Assembly: GCF_000023925.1 (NCBI RefSeq)
Contig: NC_013169.1
Coordinates: forward strand, 248,001-312,000
Direction: 5' to 3'
Source: Kytococcus sedentarius DSM 20547
GTDB lineage: Bacteria; Actinomycetota; Actinomycetes; Actinomycetales; Dermatophilaceae
Length of the DNA stretch: 64,000 nucleotides
Shown here piece after piece: positions 23,379 through 32,224 of this stretch. The notes below the pieces were generated by a model, which saw only the letters and a program-made list of their open reading frames with translations, was not told the origin of the DNA and searched no databases. How positions within the stretch are numbered: position 1 is the first letter of the stretch; each line of letters opens with the position of its first letter. The translations under genes were made by a program, and so were the position numbers.

Positions 23379-24107
23379 GTGCGCGACCAGACCGAGCTGC
23401 AGGCCTTCCTCGAGCAGTGCTCCGTGGACGACGACGTGTTCGCCCTGCGCCCGGACTACCGGGCCATGCTGGTGGCGGTCGACGGCATCGAGCCCGGCGG
23501 CACCGACGCCGAGGCCGAGGAGCTCCTCGCCCGCGCCGACGCGCACGCGGCCGAGCAGCTGTCCGCCGCGCCGGTGGAGGAACTGCCCCTGGTCGCCGCC
23601 TGGCGCGGGGCCTACCGTGCGTTCGGGGCCAAGCCGCAGCGCACGCGCAACAGCTTGGAGTCCCTGCTCCGCCGCGCGGCCGCCGACGGCCTCCCGCGCG
23701 TCAACCGGCTCACCGACCTGTACAACGCGGTCTCGGTGCTGCACGGCATGCCGCTGGGTGGTGAGGATCTCGACCGCTACGCCGGCACCGCCCGCCTGGT
23801 GCGGGCCACCGGCGACGAGCCGTTCACCGTGGTCTCCGGTGGCGAGGAGGCCGTGGAGCACCCACGCCCCGGCGAGGTGGTGTGGTGCGACGACGCGGGC
23901 GTCACCTGCCGCCGCTGGAACTGGCGCCAGGGCCCCCGCACCGCCCTGCACGAGGGCACCACCGCGGCGCTGTTCATCCTCGACGCGCTGGACCCCCTGA
24001 CCGATGCGGAGCTCACCGCCGCCGCCGACGACCTCATCCTCCGCCTGGGCCGGCTGGGCCCGGACATCCGCACCGCCCGTCGCCTCGTCACGAGGAGCGC
24101 CGCCTGA
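23379..24107 (+). CDS. B3/B4 tRNA-binding/editing domain protein
   Basis: 242 residues. The domain found in the beta subunit of phenylalanyl-tRNA synthetase is visible as a free-standing protein: AAWRGAYRAFGAKPQRTRNS, LPRVNRLTDLYNAVSVLHGMPLGG-type text, and PGEVVWCDDAGVTCRRWNWRQ. Such proteins may edit mischarged tRNA(Phe) or act on free aminoacyl compounds. GTG 23379 follows AGGAGG. The stop overlaps the next start, so it forms an operon with paiB. Confidence 0.85.
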   Translation: MRDQTELQAFLEQCSVDDDVFALRPDYRAMLVAVDGIEPGGTDAEAEELLARADAHAAEQLSAAPVEELPLVAAWRGAYRAFGAKPQRTRNSLESLLRRAAADGLPRVNRLTDLYNAVSVLHGMPLGGEDLDRYAGTARLVRATGDEPFTVVSGGEEAVEHPRPGEVVWCDDAGVTCRRWNWRQGPRTALHEGTTAALFILDALDPLTDAELTAAADDLILRLGRLGPDIRTARRLVTRSAA

Positions 24108-24760
24108 TGCTGGTCTTCCCCGAGAACGCCCCCGTGGACGCCGCCGAGTGGCGGACCTGGCTGGAGGGCCCCGAGATGTTCGGGGCGCTTGCGGTCAACA
24201 ACACCGACCCCGCGGGGGCACCGCTGGTGGTGCCGGCGCACGCGACCCTGACCGGGGACGAGGTCGTGCTGCACCTGGCACGGGTCAACCCCGTCTGGAA
24301 GCACCTGGAGGCCGCCACCGAGGTGCGCTTCGTGGTCACCGGCGACAGCGCCTACGTGCGCAACGACTGGCGCGCGAAGCCCGGCGTGCCCCCGGCCGAG
24401 GGGGTGCCGACCAGCTACTACGCCAGCGTGCAGTTCCGCTGCGGCGTGCAGGTGGTGGACGACCCCGCCGGCATCGCCGAGGTGCTCACCTGGCAGTTCG
24501 CCGACCTGCAGCCCGACGGGGGCCACGCCGAGGTCTCGCCCACCGACGGTCCCTACGCCCGGATGCTGCCGGCCATCCGCGCCCTGCGCCTGCCGGTGCG
24601 GGAGGTGGTGGCCTCGTTCAAGTACGACGACGAGAAGCCGACCGAGCACCGGGAACGCGTCGCGGCCCACCTGGAGGAGCGAGGGCGTGGGTCCGATGCG
24701 GGGGCGGCCGCCCAGCAGCGTCGTCGCCTGCGCGAGGTGGGGGAGCGCCACGTGCGCTGA
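24107..24760 (+). CDS. PaiB-type FMN-binding split-barrel protein
   Basis: 217 residues. The PaiB fold is clear: FGALAVNNTDPAGAPLVVPAH, GDEVVLHLARVNPVWKHLE, FVVTGDSAYVRNDWRAK, PTSYYASVQFRCGVQVV and ending FKYDDEKPTEHRERV. PaiB was named as a negative regulator in Bacillus; the fold is a PNPOx-like FMN-binding split barrel, and most members are probably FMN-dependent enzymes. ATG 24107 overlaps the upstream stop (TGATG). Confidence 0.88.
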   Translation: MLVFPENAPVDAAEWRTWLEGPEMFGALAVNNTDPAGAPLVVPAHATLTGDEVVLHLARVNPVWKHLEAATEVRFVVTGDSAYVRNDWRAKPGVPPAEGVPTSYYASVQFRCGVQVVDDPAGIAEVLTWQFADLQPDGGHAEVSPTDGPYARMLPAIRALRLPVREVVASFKYDDEKPTEHRERVAAHLEERGRGSDAGAAAQQRRRLREVGERHVR

Positions 24761-24773
24761 CAGGATGGTGCCC

Positions 24774-25187
24774 ATGATCACAGTGACGCTCTCCACGGAC
24801 CCGGCGCTGCTCGACGTCGACCGCATCCACCACTGGCTGTCGACCGACACCTACTGGGCACGGGGGCGGTCGCGGGAGACGGTGGAGTCCACCATCGCCC
24901 ACTCGCTCAACCTCGGCGCCTACGACGAGGACGGACAGCAGGTCGGTTACGCCCGGCTGGTCACCGACCACACCACCTTCGCCTGGCTGTGTGATGTGTA
25001 CGTCGACCCGGCCGTGCGCGGGCAGGGCATCTCCCACCAGCTGGTCCAGGGGATGCTGGCCGAGTGCGAGCCGATGGGTCTCAACCGCATCGTCCTGGCC
25101 ACGCATGACGCCCACGGGCTGTACGAGCGGTACGGCTGGCAGGTGCTGCCCGAGCCCGGACAGTGGATGACGCGCGGTCGGCCGTGA
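24774..25187 (+). CDS. GNAT family N-acetyltransferase
   Basis: 137 residues. It starts LLDVDRIHHWLSTDTYWARG and has the acetyl-CoA loop VYVDPAVRGQGISHQLVQ (R-G-x-G type) plus the C-terminal LATHDAHGLYERYGW. The TYWARGRS head is typical of a GNAT subgroup with unknown substrates. ATG 24774 lies 14 bp after paiB and may be part of the same transcript. Confidence 0.9.
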   Translation: MITVTLSTDPALLDVDRIHHWLSTDTYWARGRSRETVESTIAHSLNLGAYDEDGQQVGYARLVTDHTTFAWLCDVYVDPAVRGQGISHQLVQGMLAECEPMGLNRIVLATHDAHGLYERYGWQVLPEPGQWMTRGRP

Positions 25188-25254
25188 TCGCCCCTAGGCT
25201 GGACGGGGCCGGGAGCACCCGGTGCCGGACCAACCGACTTCCGCAGGAGGACCC

Positions 25255-25545
25255 ATGTCCGAGGTGACCATCCGCAGCAATCCCGAGACCAGCCGCTACG
25301 AGGCCCTGCTCGACGGCGAGGTCGTGGGTCTGGCCGACTACCGCCTGGCGGGACAGACCATGGAGATCACCCACACCGAGACCGATGCGGGCCACCAGGG
25401 CCAGGGCATCGCCGGGCAGGTGGTGCGCACGGCCCTGGACGACGCCCGCTCCAAGGGGCTGTCGGTGATCCCGACCTGCCCGTACGTGGAGAACTGGATC
25501 AGCGAGCACCCCGACTACCAGGACCTGCTCGCCGAGAAGCGCTGA
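25255..25545 (+). CDS. YjdJ-type minimal GNAT protein
   Basis: 96 residues, the size of the Gcn5-like YjdJ/NATD1 group. SRYEALLDGEVVGLADYRL and ITHTETDAGHQGQGIAGQVV (acetyl-CoA loop) are followed by GLSVIPTCPYVENWISEHPD, where the conserved Cys-Pro is present. It probably acetylates small amines or protein termini. CAGGAGG lies 6-7 nt before ATG 25255. It directly precedes the phosphoketolase gene. Confidence 0.88.
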   Translation: MSEVTIRSNPETSRYEALLDGEVVGLADYRLAGQTMEITHTETDAGHQGQGIAGQVVRTALDDARSKGLSVIPTCPYVENWISEHPDYQDLLAEKR

Positions 25546-25584
25546 CACCCGCCAACAGCCGAACCACCCGCACCGGGAGTGCCG

Positions 25585-28047
25585 ATGATCACCGTCCCCG
25601 CCTGGCCCGATGACCCCGCCACGCCCCTGGACGACGAGGAGGCCCGCCGCCTGCACGCGTGGTGGCGCGCGGCGAACTACCTCTCCGTGGGGCAGATCTA
25701 CCTGCTGGACAACCCGCTGCTGCGGGAGGAGCTCGCGCCCGAGCACGTGAAGCCCCGCCTGCTGGGCCACTGGGGCACCACCCCGGGCCTGACCTTCCTC
25801 TACGCGCACTTCAACCGCGCCATCCGCCAGCGGGGCCTGAACGCGTGCTACGTCACCGGGCCCGGCCACGGCGGACCGGGTCTGGTGGCCGCCACCTACC
25901 TCGAGGGCACCTGGACCGAGACCTACCCCGACGTGGGGCAGGACCTCGACGGGCTGCAGCGCCTGTGCAAGCAGTTCTCCTTCCCCGGCGGCATCCCCTC
26001 CCACGTGGCGCCGGAGGTCCCGGGGTCGATCCACGAGGGCGGGGAGCTGGGGTATTCGCTCTCGCACGCCTACGGGGCGATGCTGGACAACCCCGACCAG
26101 ATCGCCTTCACGGTCGTCGGTGACGGGGAGGCCGAGACCGGGCCGCTGGCGACCTCCTGGCACGCGAACAAGTTCTCGGACCCGCAGCACGACGGGGTGG
26201 TCCTGCCGGTGCTGCACCTCAACGGGTACAAGATCGCCAACCCGACGGTGCTGGCCCGCATCCCCGAGGAGGAGCTCGTCTCCCTGATGCGGGGCTACGG
26301 CCACACGCCGCTGCTGTTCACCGCCGGGTTCGACGACGAGGACGAGCTCTCCGTCCACCGCCGGTTCGCCGCCGTGCTGGACGAGGCGCTCGACCTCATC
26401 GCGCAGATCAAGGCCGATGCGGGGCCGGACTCGCCGCGCCCAGCCTGGCCGATGATCGTGTTCCGCACCCCCAAGGGGTGGACCGGCCCCGAGCAGGTGG
26501 ATGGCAAGCAGACCGAGGGTCACTGGCGCTCGCACCAGGTGCCGCTGGCCAACGCCCGTGACACCCCCGAGCACCTGGAGGTCCTCGCGAACTGGCTGCG
26601 CTCGTACCGGCCGGAGGAGCTCTTCGCCCAGGACGGCGCCCTGTTGCCCGAGATCGCCGCGATGGCGCCGCAGGGCGAGAAGCGCATGTCGGCCAACCCC
26701 ATCACCAACGGCGGCAGCGTGCTGCGCGACCTGATGCTGCCGGACTTCCGCGACCACGCCGTCGAGCTGACCTCACCCGGCCAGCCCTTCTCGGAGGCGA
26801 CGAGCGTGCTGGGGGGCTACCTGCGGGAGGTGATGCGCAGGAACCCCGAGACCTTCCGCCTGTTCGGGCCGGACGAGACGGCGTCGAACCGCCTGCAGGC
26901 CGTGTACGAGGTCACCGACAAGCAGTGGAACGCCGAGTACCACCCGAGCGACGCCGAGGACCCGATGGCGCGCGCCGGGCGGGTGCTGGAGATGCTCTCG
27001 GAGCACCAGTGCCAGGGGTGGCTGGAGGGTTACCTGCTCACCGGGCGCCACGGGATGCTGAACTCCTACGAGGCCTTCGTCCACATCGTCGACTCGATGG
27101 TGAACCAGCACGCCAAGTGGTACAAGGTCACCAACCAGCTCGAGTGGCGGCGCCCGCTGGCCTCGTTGAACTACCTGCTCTCCTCGCACGTGTGGCGGCA
27201 GGACCACAACGGCTTCTCCCACCAGGACCCCGGGTTCATCGACCACGTGGTCAACAAGAAGGCGGAGATCGTGCGGGTGTACCTGCCGCCGGACGCGAAC
27301 ACCCTGCTCTCGACGGTGGACCACTGCCTGCGCTCCCGGCAGTACGTCAACGTGGTGGTGGCCGGCAAGCAGCCGAACCCCACGTGGTTGACGATGGAGG
27401 AGGCGATCGCCCACTGCGTGCGCGGCATCGGCATTTGGCCGTGGGCCGGGACGGAGTCCGACGGTGACGACCCCGACGTGGTGCTGGGCTGCGCGGGCGA
27501 CATCCCCACCATCGAGGTCCTGGCGGCCGCGAAGATCCTGCGCGAGGAGGTGCCGGGGCTGACCTTCCGGGTCGTGAACGTGGTGGACCTGATGCGCCTG
27601 CAGGACGAGAAGGCCCACCCGCACGGGCTGTCCGAGACGCAGTTCCACACCCTTTTCCCCGCCGGCACACCCGTGGTCTTCGGGTACCACGGCTACCCGT
27701 GGCTGATCCACCGCCTGGTCTACCGGCACGACACCGCATCACACTTCCACGTGCGCGGGTACACCGAGGAGGGCACCACCACCACGCCCTTCGACATGGT
27801 GATGCGCAACCAGCTGGACCGCTACCAGCTGGTGGTCGACGTCATCGACCGCGTGCCGGCCCTGGGTTCGCGCTACGCCCGGCTCCGCCAGCGCATGGAG
27901 GACAAGCGACTGCAGGCCCGTGCCCACGCCTACGAGCACGGGGAGGACCTGCCCGAGGTCGCCCAGTGGCAGTGGGGTGACGCCCAGGACGAGGCCGATG
28001 CCCAGCAGGGCAGCGTGCGTCAGGACACCGGCGGCGACAACGTCTGA
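25585..28047 (+). CDS. xfp: Xylulose-5-phosphate/fructose-6-phosphate phosphoketolase
   Basis: 820 residues. The thiamine-diphosphate enzyme is recognisable from [64 protein letters not shown] (ThDP motif) and SFTH-like [11 protein letters not shown]. Late in the protein, [20 protein letters not shown] is the second hallmark. It splits X5P or F6P with phosphate to acetyl-phosphate, giving a phosphoketolase shunt. ATG 25585 is chosen because GGGAG lies 5 nt upstream; GTG 25579 is too close. An acetate kinase partner is not in the window. Confidence 0.96.
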   Translation: MITVPAWPDDPATPLDDEEARRLHAWWRAANYLSVGQIYLLDNPLLREELAPEHVKPRLLGHWGTTPGLTFLYAHFNRAIRQRGLNACYVTGPGHGGPGLVAATYLEGTWTETYPDVGQDLDGLQRLCKQFSFPGGIPSHVAPEVPGSIHEGGELGYSLSHAYGAMLDNPDQIAFTVVGDGEAETGPLATSWHANKFSDPQHDGVVLPVLHLNGYKIANPTVLARIPEEELVSLMRGYGHTPLLFTAGFDDEDELSVHRRFAAVLDEALDLIAQIKADAGPDSPRPAWPMIVFRTPKGWTGPEQVDGKQTEGHWRSHQVPLANARDTPEHLEVLANWLRSYRPEELFAQDGALLPEIAAMAPQGEKRMSANPITNGGSVLRDLMLPDFRDHAVELTSPGQPFSEATSVLGGYLREVMRRNPETFRLFGPDETASNRLQAVYEVTDKQWNAEYHPSDAEDPMARAGRVLEMLSEHQCQGWLEGYLLTGRHGMLNSYEAFVHIVDSMVNQHAKWYKVTNQLEWRRPLASLNYLLSSHVWRQDHNGFSHQDPGFIDHVVNKKAEIVRVYLPPDANTLLSTVDHCLRSRQYVNVVVAGKQPNPTWLTMEEAIAHCVRGIGIWPWAGTESDGDDPDVVLGCAGDIPTIEVLAAAKILREEVPGLTFRVVNVVDLMRLQDEKAHPHGLSETQFHTLFPAGTPVVFGYHGYPWLIHRLVYRHDTASHFHVRGYTEEGTTTTPFDMVMRNQLDRYQLVVDVIDRVPALGSRYARLRQRMEDKRLQARAHAYEHGEDLPEVAQWQWGDAQDEADAQQGSVRQDTGGDNV

Positions 28048-28140
28048 GAGCCCACGGCGCCGGCCACGGCCCAGCCGCTCGGGTGCACGCGCCCCGGACC
28101 CGGCTGGGCCGCCGGCCCGAGGGTGGGTAGGTTTCGCCCC

Positions 28141-29163
28141 ATGAGTGCACAGGCCCCCTCCAGCGTCATCCTCATCCGCGCGCTGAACTTCACGCCCAAC
28201 CCCTCGACGGCGGCGGACAACGCCTTCCAGTCCGAGGTGGAGGCGGGCACGGAGCCCGCCGAGGTCTCGCGGCGGGCGATCGCCGAGATGGACGCGCTCG
28301 CCGACGCCCTGCGTGAGGCCGGCGTGACCGTCCACGTCTTCGAGGACGACGAGCAGACCCGTCCCGACAGCGTCTTCCCGAACAACTGGGTCTCCACCCA
28401 CGCCGGGGGGTACGTGGCGGTCTACCCGATGTACGCCTCCAACCGGCGCCTGGAGCGCCGCACCGACGTGCTGGAGATGCTGAAGAGCACCTACCGCGTG
28501 CAGACGGTGGTGGACTACTCCGGCCTGGAGCCCGACGGCATCTTCCTGGAGGGCACCGGCGCCATGGTGCTCGACCACGTCTCGCGGGTCGCCTACACGG
28601 CGCGCAGCCACCGGGCGGACACCACGGTGCTGGAGCGCTTCTGTGCGGACTTCAACTACGAGCCGATGGCCTTCGACGCCGTCGACTCCGCCGGCGTGCC
28701 GGTCTACCACACCAACGTCATCGCGACGATCGGTACGGACGTGGCCCTGTTCGCCCTGGACATGATCGCCGACGAGCAGCGTCGCTGGGCCGTGGGGGAG
28801 CGCCTCACGGTGAACGGGCGCAAGATCGTGGAGATCACCGAGGAGCAGGTGCGGGAGTTCGCCGGCAACGCCATCGAGCTGATGGGCAAGGACGGAGAGG
28901 GCAACCCGGAGCGGATCATGGCCATGTCGGCCCGGGCGCTGCGTTCGCTCACGGACGCCCAGGTGGCCGCCATCGAGGAGTCCTGCCGCATCGTTGCGGT
29001 GGACATCCCCACCATCGAGCTGGCCGGTGGGTCGGTGCGGTGCATGATCGCCGGCATCCACCTGGACCAGCGCCGGGACGTGGAGCGCCCGTTCACCGAG
29101 GCCGTGCAGGCCATCGACGAGCACCCGCACAGCCTGGACGGCCTGGAGGTCCGCAACGACTGA
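28141..29163 (+). CDS. ctlX: CtlX-type citrulline/arginine-related amidinotransferase-fold hydrolase
   Basis: 340 residues. The arginine-deiminase-like beta propeller shows RPDSVFPNNWVSTHAGG (Asp/Asn substrate contacts), FLEGTGAMVLDH (catalytic Glu), YHTNVIATIG (His) and ELAGGSVRCMIAGIHL with the nucleophile Cys. This pattern is that of CtlX (citrulline utilisation hydrolase). ATG 28141. No arginine-pathway gene is adjacent; the upstream neighbour is the phosphoketolase. Confidence 0.88.
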   Translation: MSAQAPSSVILIRALNFTPNPSTAADNAFQSEVEAGTEPAEVSRRAIAEMDALADALREAGVTVHVFEDDEQTRPDSVFPNNWVSTHAGGYVAVYPMYASNRRLERRTDVLEMLKSTYRVQTVVDYSGLEPDGIFLEGTGAMVLDHVSRVAYTARSHRADTTVLERFCADFNYEPMAFDAVDSAGVPVYHTNVIATIGTDVALFALDMIADEQRRWAVGERLTVNGRKIVEITEEQVREFAGNAIELMGKDGEGNPERIMAMSARALRSLTDAQVAAIEESCRIVAVDIPTIELAGGSVRCMIAGIHLDQRRDVERPFTEAVQAIDEHPHSLDGLEVRND

Positions 29164-29169
29164 GGCCCT

Positions 29170-29203
29170 GGCGCCGCCCCGGCCCCTCCACCGGTGCGGC
29201 GCC
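29170..29203. terminator. Hairpin between convergent ctlX and small export gene
   Basis: GGCGCCGC (29170-29177) pairs with GCGGCGCC (29196-29203) around an 18-nt loop, just after the ctlX stop. It is likely used by both convergent genes. Confidence 0.5.
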
Positions 29204-29217
29204 GTGGCACCGTCGAC

Positions 29218-29682
29218 TCAGCGGATGAACTGCACGCCCGCGGCGGCGAGCATCCCGAAGGCCACGCCCCAGAGCACGATGCTCAGGCACTGCCAGAGGA
29301 TGACCTGCCGGCGGTCCGCGCCGAAGCCGACCATCATGGCCGAGGTGATCTGGCTGGGCAGCAGGGTCTGGCCCAGCAACGAGACACCGGGAACGCCCCA
29401 GCGGTCGAAGGTCCGGCGCAGCTTGGCCCGCCGCGGCGAGTCCTCCTTCTCGCCGACGGCCAGGTCGCGGCCCTTGCCTGCCAGCGAGACGATCACCACC
29501 ATCGAGACGATGTTCCCCACGATCGCGGCGGGGATGGCCACGGCCGGGTGCATCCCGGCCAGGATGCCGATCGTGGAGCCGAAGTAGCTCTCCACGAAGG
29601 GGATGGCACTGATCAGCGCCACGCCGGCCCACTGCAGGGCCTCCGGCAGGCTGTCGGTGAAGTTCTGCAGGCTCTCGAACAT
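29218..29682 (-). CDS. Small multi-drug export family membrane protein
   Basis: 154 residues. ALISAIPFVESYFGSTIGIL is the conserved head of the PF06695-type small multi-drug export family. Further hydrophobic segments are AVAIPAAIVGNIVSMVVIVS and VILWQCLSIVLWGVAFGML, with a basic cytosolic loop (RRAKLRRTFDRWGVPG) between. A DedA-like topology is likely; transport of drugs is only a family label. ATG 29682 follows a GGAGGACACC-type site. Confidence 0.8.
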   Translation of the reverse strand: MFESLQNFTDSLPEALQWAGVALISAIPFVESYFGSTIGILAGMHPAVAIPAAIVGNIVSMVVIVSLAGKGRDLAVGEKEDSPRRAKLRRTFDRWGVPGVSLLGQTLLPSQITSAMMVGFGADRRQVILWQCLSIVLWGVAFGMLAAAGVQFIR

Positions 29683-29835
29683 GGTGTCCTCCGGGGGAGT
29701 GGTCTGGCTGATGACTCCACCCTGCCCCCGATGTGGCCGCGCACCCGGTGAGTCCGGCCACCGAAGCACTGCCCGGAGCTCACCCCCTCGGGATGACGGA
29801 TGTCATACGGGCCGCGCCGAACCGGCGGGATGCCC

Positions 29836-30452
29836 TCAGATCCAGCCCTTGGACCGGGCGACCCGCGCGGCCTCGTGCCGGTTGGAGGTGCCGGTCTTCG
29901 CCACGGCCGCCGACAGGTAGTTGCGCACCGTGCCGGCCGACAGGTGGGCCCGCTGGGCGATCTCCTCCACCGGCGCGGCGTCGGCCGAGAGCTCCAGCAC
30001 GTCGGCCTCCCGGGCGCTGAGCGGGGAGGCGCCAGCGGCCAGGGCGTCGGCCGCCAGCTCCTGGTCCACGTACCGGCCCCCTCCGCGAGGGTCCGCACCG
30101 CCTCGCCGAGCGCCCGGCGTCCCACCGTCTTGGGCAGGAACCCCCGGACGCCGGACTCCAGCGCCCGCTTCAGGTACCCGGGGCGCCCGTGGCTGGTGAT
30201 GATGAGGCTCGCCGCCTGCGGCTGCACCTCACCCAGGTGCACCGCGAGGTCGATGCCGTCGCCGTCCGGCAGCTGCAGGTCCAGCAGGGCGACGTCCACC
30301 TCGGTGGAGCGCAGCACGGCCTTCGCCTCGGCCACCGAGCCGGCGCGGACGACCACCTCGAGGTCGTCCTCCAGGGCCAGCAGGGAGGCGAGGGCCTCGC
30401 GGATCAGCGTCTCGTCCTCGACCAACAGGATGCGGATGGGGCTGTCGGTCAC
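29836..30452 (-). pseudogene. LuxR/NarL response regulator, frameshifted between REC and HTH
   Basis: GTG 30452 starts a receiver domain (IRILLVEDETLIREALASLL, phosphoacceptor Asp in VDVALLDLQLPDGDG, then LIITSHGRPGY and GFLPKTV with the Lys). The LuxR-type HTH (SPLSAREADVLELSADAAPV, HLSAGTVRNYLSAAVAK) is complete but in another frame. The break falls at a CCCCC run (plus strand 30077-30081). One extra base there restores the consensus LAEGGRYVDQEL and gives a 205-residue protein. Either a true loss-of-function mutation or a sequencing slip. The start overlaps the kinase stop (GTGA). Confidence 0.8.
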
Positions 30453-31678
30453 GGGATCTCCTGACTGGGGATGGAGGCGGTCAGGACGAACCTGCCGTTG
30501 GTGGACTCGTGGTGGAGGTGCCCGCCGGCGGCGGTGACGCGGTCCTGCAGGCCCTGCAGGCCGGTGCCCCGGTGTCCCGGGACGGCGGGGTGGCCACCGT
30601 CGTTGGCGACCTCGACCTCCACCCAGCCGTCGTGCTCGCCGAGCGCCAGCTGCACCTGCCGGGCGTCGGAGTGGCGCAGGATGTTGGTGACGGCCTCGCG
30701 GAGGGTCCAGGCCACGGCCTCCCGGGCGGTGTCGGACCAGGCGGCGCACCGCTCCAGGAGCTCCTTGCCGGTGGCCTCCACCTCGATGCCGGCTGCGCGG
30801 AGCACCGCCCGGGCGCCGGCCCACTCCGCTGCCGGGTCGAGGTTCCGGTACCCGCTCACGACGCGCCGCACCTCGGCCGCGCCCTCCTGCGTCACCTGCC
30901 GCACCCCGTCCATCTCCGCCGCGGCCTCCTCGGTGCGCCCGCGGCGCGCCAGCTCGGCCCCCAGCTCGGCCTTGAGGGAGACCACCGAGAGCGTGCGGCC
31001 GAAGGTGTCGTGCAGGTCGCGGCTGAAGCGCAGGCGCTCCTCGGCGACGGCGAGGTCGGCCAGCAGGTGGCGGCTGCGGGCCTGCTGACGCACCACCTCC
31101 ATGGACCACGCGCTGAAGTAGCCGATGGCCAGCCCGACGAACCCCAGGAGCATGCCCGGTGCGACCACGACGGCGTGCTCCGGGTGACGGGCGGCGACCA
31201 CCAAGGTCACCACTCCCGCCGCCAGCGCCGTGAGCAGGCTCGCCGGCCGGATGCGCACGGACAGGCCCAGCACCATGCTCAGGACGAGCATCGTGTACGC
31301 GCTCATGCTGGCGCCCGACGCCGGTTCCTGCCAGACCTGCAGCCCGGCCAGCGCCGTGGCCACGCCGGTGGTGGCCAGGACCATCCACCAGGGTGCGGCG
31401 GCCGGGCTGTCCTGTTCACCGGACCCCAGGGGCAGCGCGCCCCGGGTCAGTGCCAGCCCCAGGACGAAGAAGACCAGCAGCAGCGGGATGCCCACCCACC
31501 GCAGGGTGGGTAGGCCGACCCAGAGCATCGCGCCGTCGAGCAGTAGGAAGGACGCCAGGACGAAGCCCACCGACACCAGCGAGTAGAGCGAGAAGTTGTG
31601 CACCGCCTTCTCGGTGGGGGCGGCGAAGTGCGGGGCCGGCGCGCGGGACGAGCTCACGCGGGACACGGCCCCCATCAT
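30449..31678 (-). CDS. NarL-type sensor histidine kinase (HisKA_3)
   Basis: 409 residues. About six membrane segments occupy residues 28-200 (FLLLDGAMLWVGL, LLLVFFVLGLALT, TALAAGVVTLVVAA, LGFVGLAIGYFSAW). The HisKA_3 box ERLRFSRDLHDTFGRTLSVV holds the phospho-His. The ATPase has EAVTNILRHSDARQV (N box) and HRGTGLQGLQDRV (G box). It would phosphorylate the regulator directly downstream. ATG 31678 overlaps the MarR stop. MarR-kinase-regulator thus form one leftward operon. Confidence 0.9.
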   Translation of the reverse strand: MMGAVSRVSSSRAPAPHFAAPTEKAVHNFSLYSLVSVGFVLASFLLLDGAMLWVGLPTLRWVGIPLLLVFFVLGLALTRGALPLGSGEQDSPAAAPWWMVLATTGVATALAGLQVWQEPASGASMSAYTMLVLSMVLGLSVRIRPASLLTALAAGVVTLVVAARHPEHAVVVAPGMLLGFVGLAIGYFSAWSMEVVRQQARSRHLLADLAVAEERLRFSRDLHDTFGRTLSVVSLKAELGAELARRGRTEEAAAEMDGVRQVTQEGAAEVRRVVSGYRNLDPAAEWAGARAVLRAAGIEVEATGKELLERCAAWSDTAREAVAWTLREAVTNILRHSDARQVQLALGEHDGWVEVEVANDGGHPAVPGHRGTGLQGLQDRVTAAGGHLHHESTNGRFVLTASIPSQEIP

Positions 31679-32148
31679 GCCTCCTCGCCCAGCGCCTGCA
31701 GGATGCGCCGCAGCGTGGCCCGGTCGGCCGCGGGCAGGCTCGCGAAGAAGTCGTCGCCGGCCGCCCGGCGCACCTGCTCGACCTCGCGGGCCCGGGCCCG
31801 CCCCGCGGCGGTGGTGGTGATGACGGTCGCCCGCCGGTCGGCCGGGTCCGGGGTGCGGGTGACCCACCCGGCATCAGCGAGGGCGTCCACCACGTCGGTG
31901 ACGCTGCGGGGCACCACGTGCAGGGCCGCGGCGAGCTCGCCCAGCCGCATCGGGCCGTCCCGGTCGACGATGCGCAGCGCCCGGGCGTGGTGGGGCACCA
32001 TGCCTGTGGGCGCCAACGAGTGGGCGATGTGGTGGCGCAGGCGCCGGGAGGTGCTCAGGAAGACCTCCCCCAGGGCATCCGGGCTGTCGGGGCCGGTGCC
32101 GGGGCGCGCCCGCGGGGGGACGGGCTCTGCATCGCGAGGGGTGGTCAT
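31675..32148 (-). CDS. MarR-family transcriptional regulator
   Basis: 157 residues. The winged helix is typical: PHHARALRIVDRDGPMRLGELAAAL, HVVPRSVTDVVDALADAGWVTR and the wing DPADRRATVITTTAAG. It is divergent from an ABC exporter gene with a 70-bp spacer that contains CTGAG-n5-CTCAG symmetry, so it probably represses the exporter and itself. It also overlaps the sensor kinase gene downstream. Confidence 0.9.
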   Translation of the reverse strand: MTTPRDAEPVPPRARPGTGPDSPDALGEVFLSTSRRLRHHIAHSLAPTGMVPHHARALRIVDRDGPMRLGELAAALHVVPRSVTDVVDALADAGWVTRTPDPADRRATVITTTAAGRARAREVEQVRRAAGDDFFASLPAADRATLRRILQALGEEA

Positions 32149-32175
32149 GGGGGAATGCTAGCGCCGATGCTGATG

Positions 32176-32203
32176 TTGCCTCATACTGAGTCAGCCTCAG
32201 CAA
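32176..32203. promoter_or_regulatory. Probable MarR operator between divergent genes
   Basis: CTGAG (32186-32190) and CTCAG (32196-32200) form a 5-5-5 palindrome inside an outer TTGC...GCAA frame (32176-32179, 32200-32203). Location between marR and the exporter start fits autoregulation. Confidence 0.5.
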
Positions 32204-32224
32204 TTCAGGAACGGAGGGATGCCC

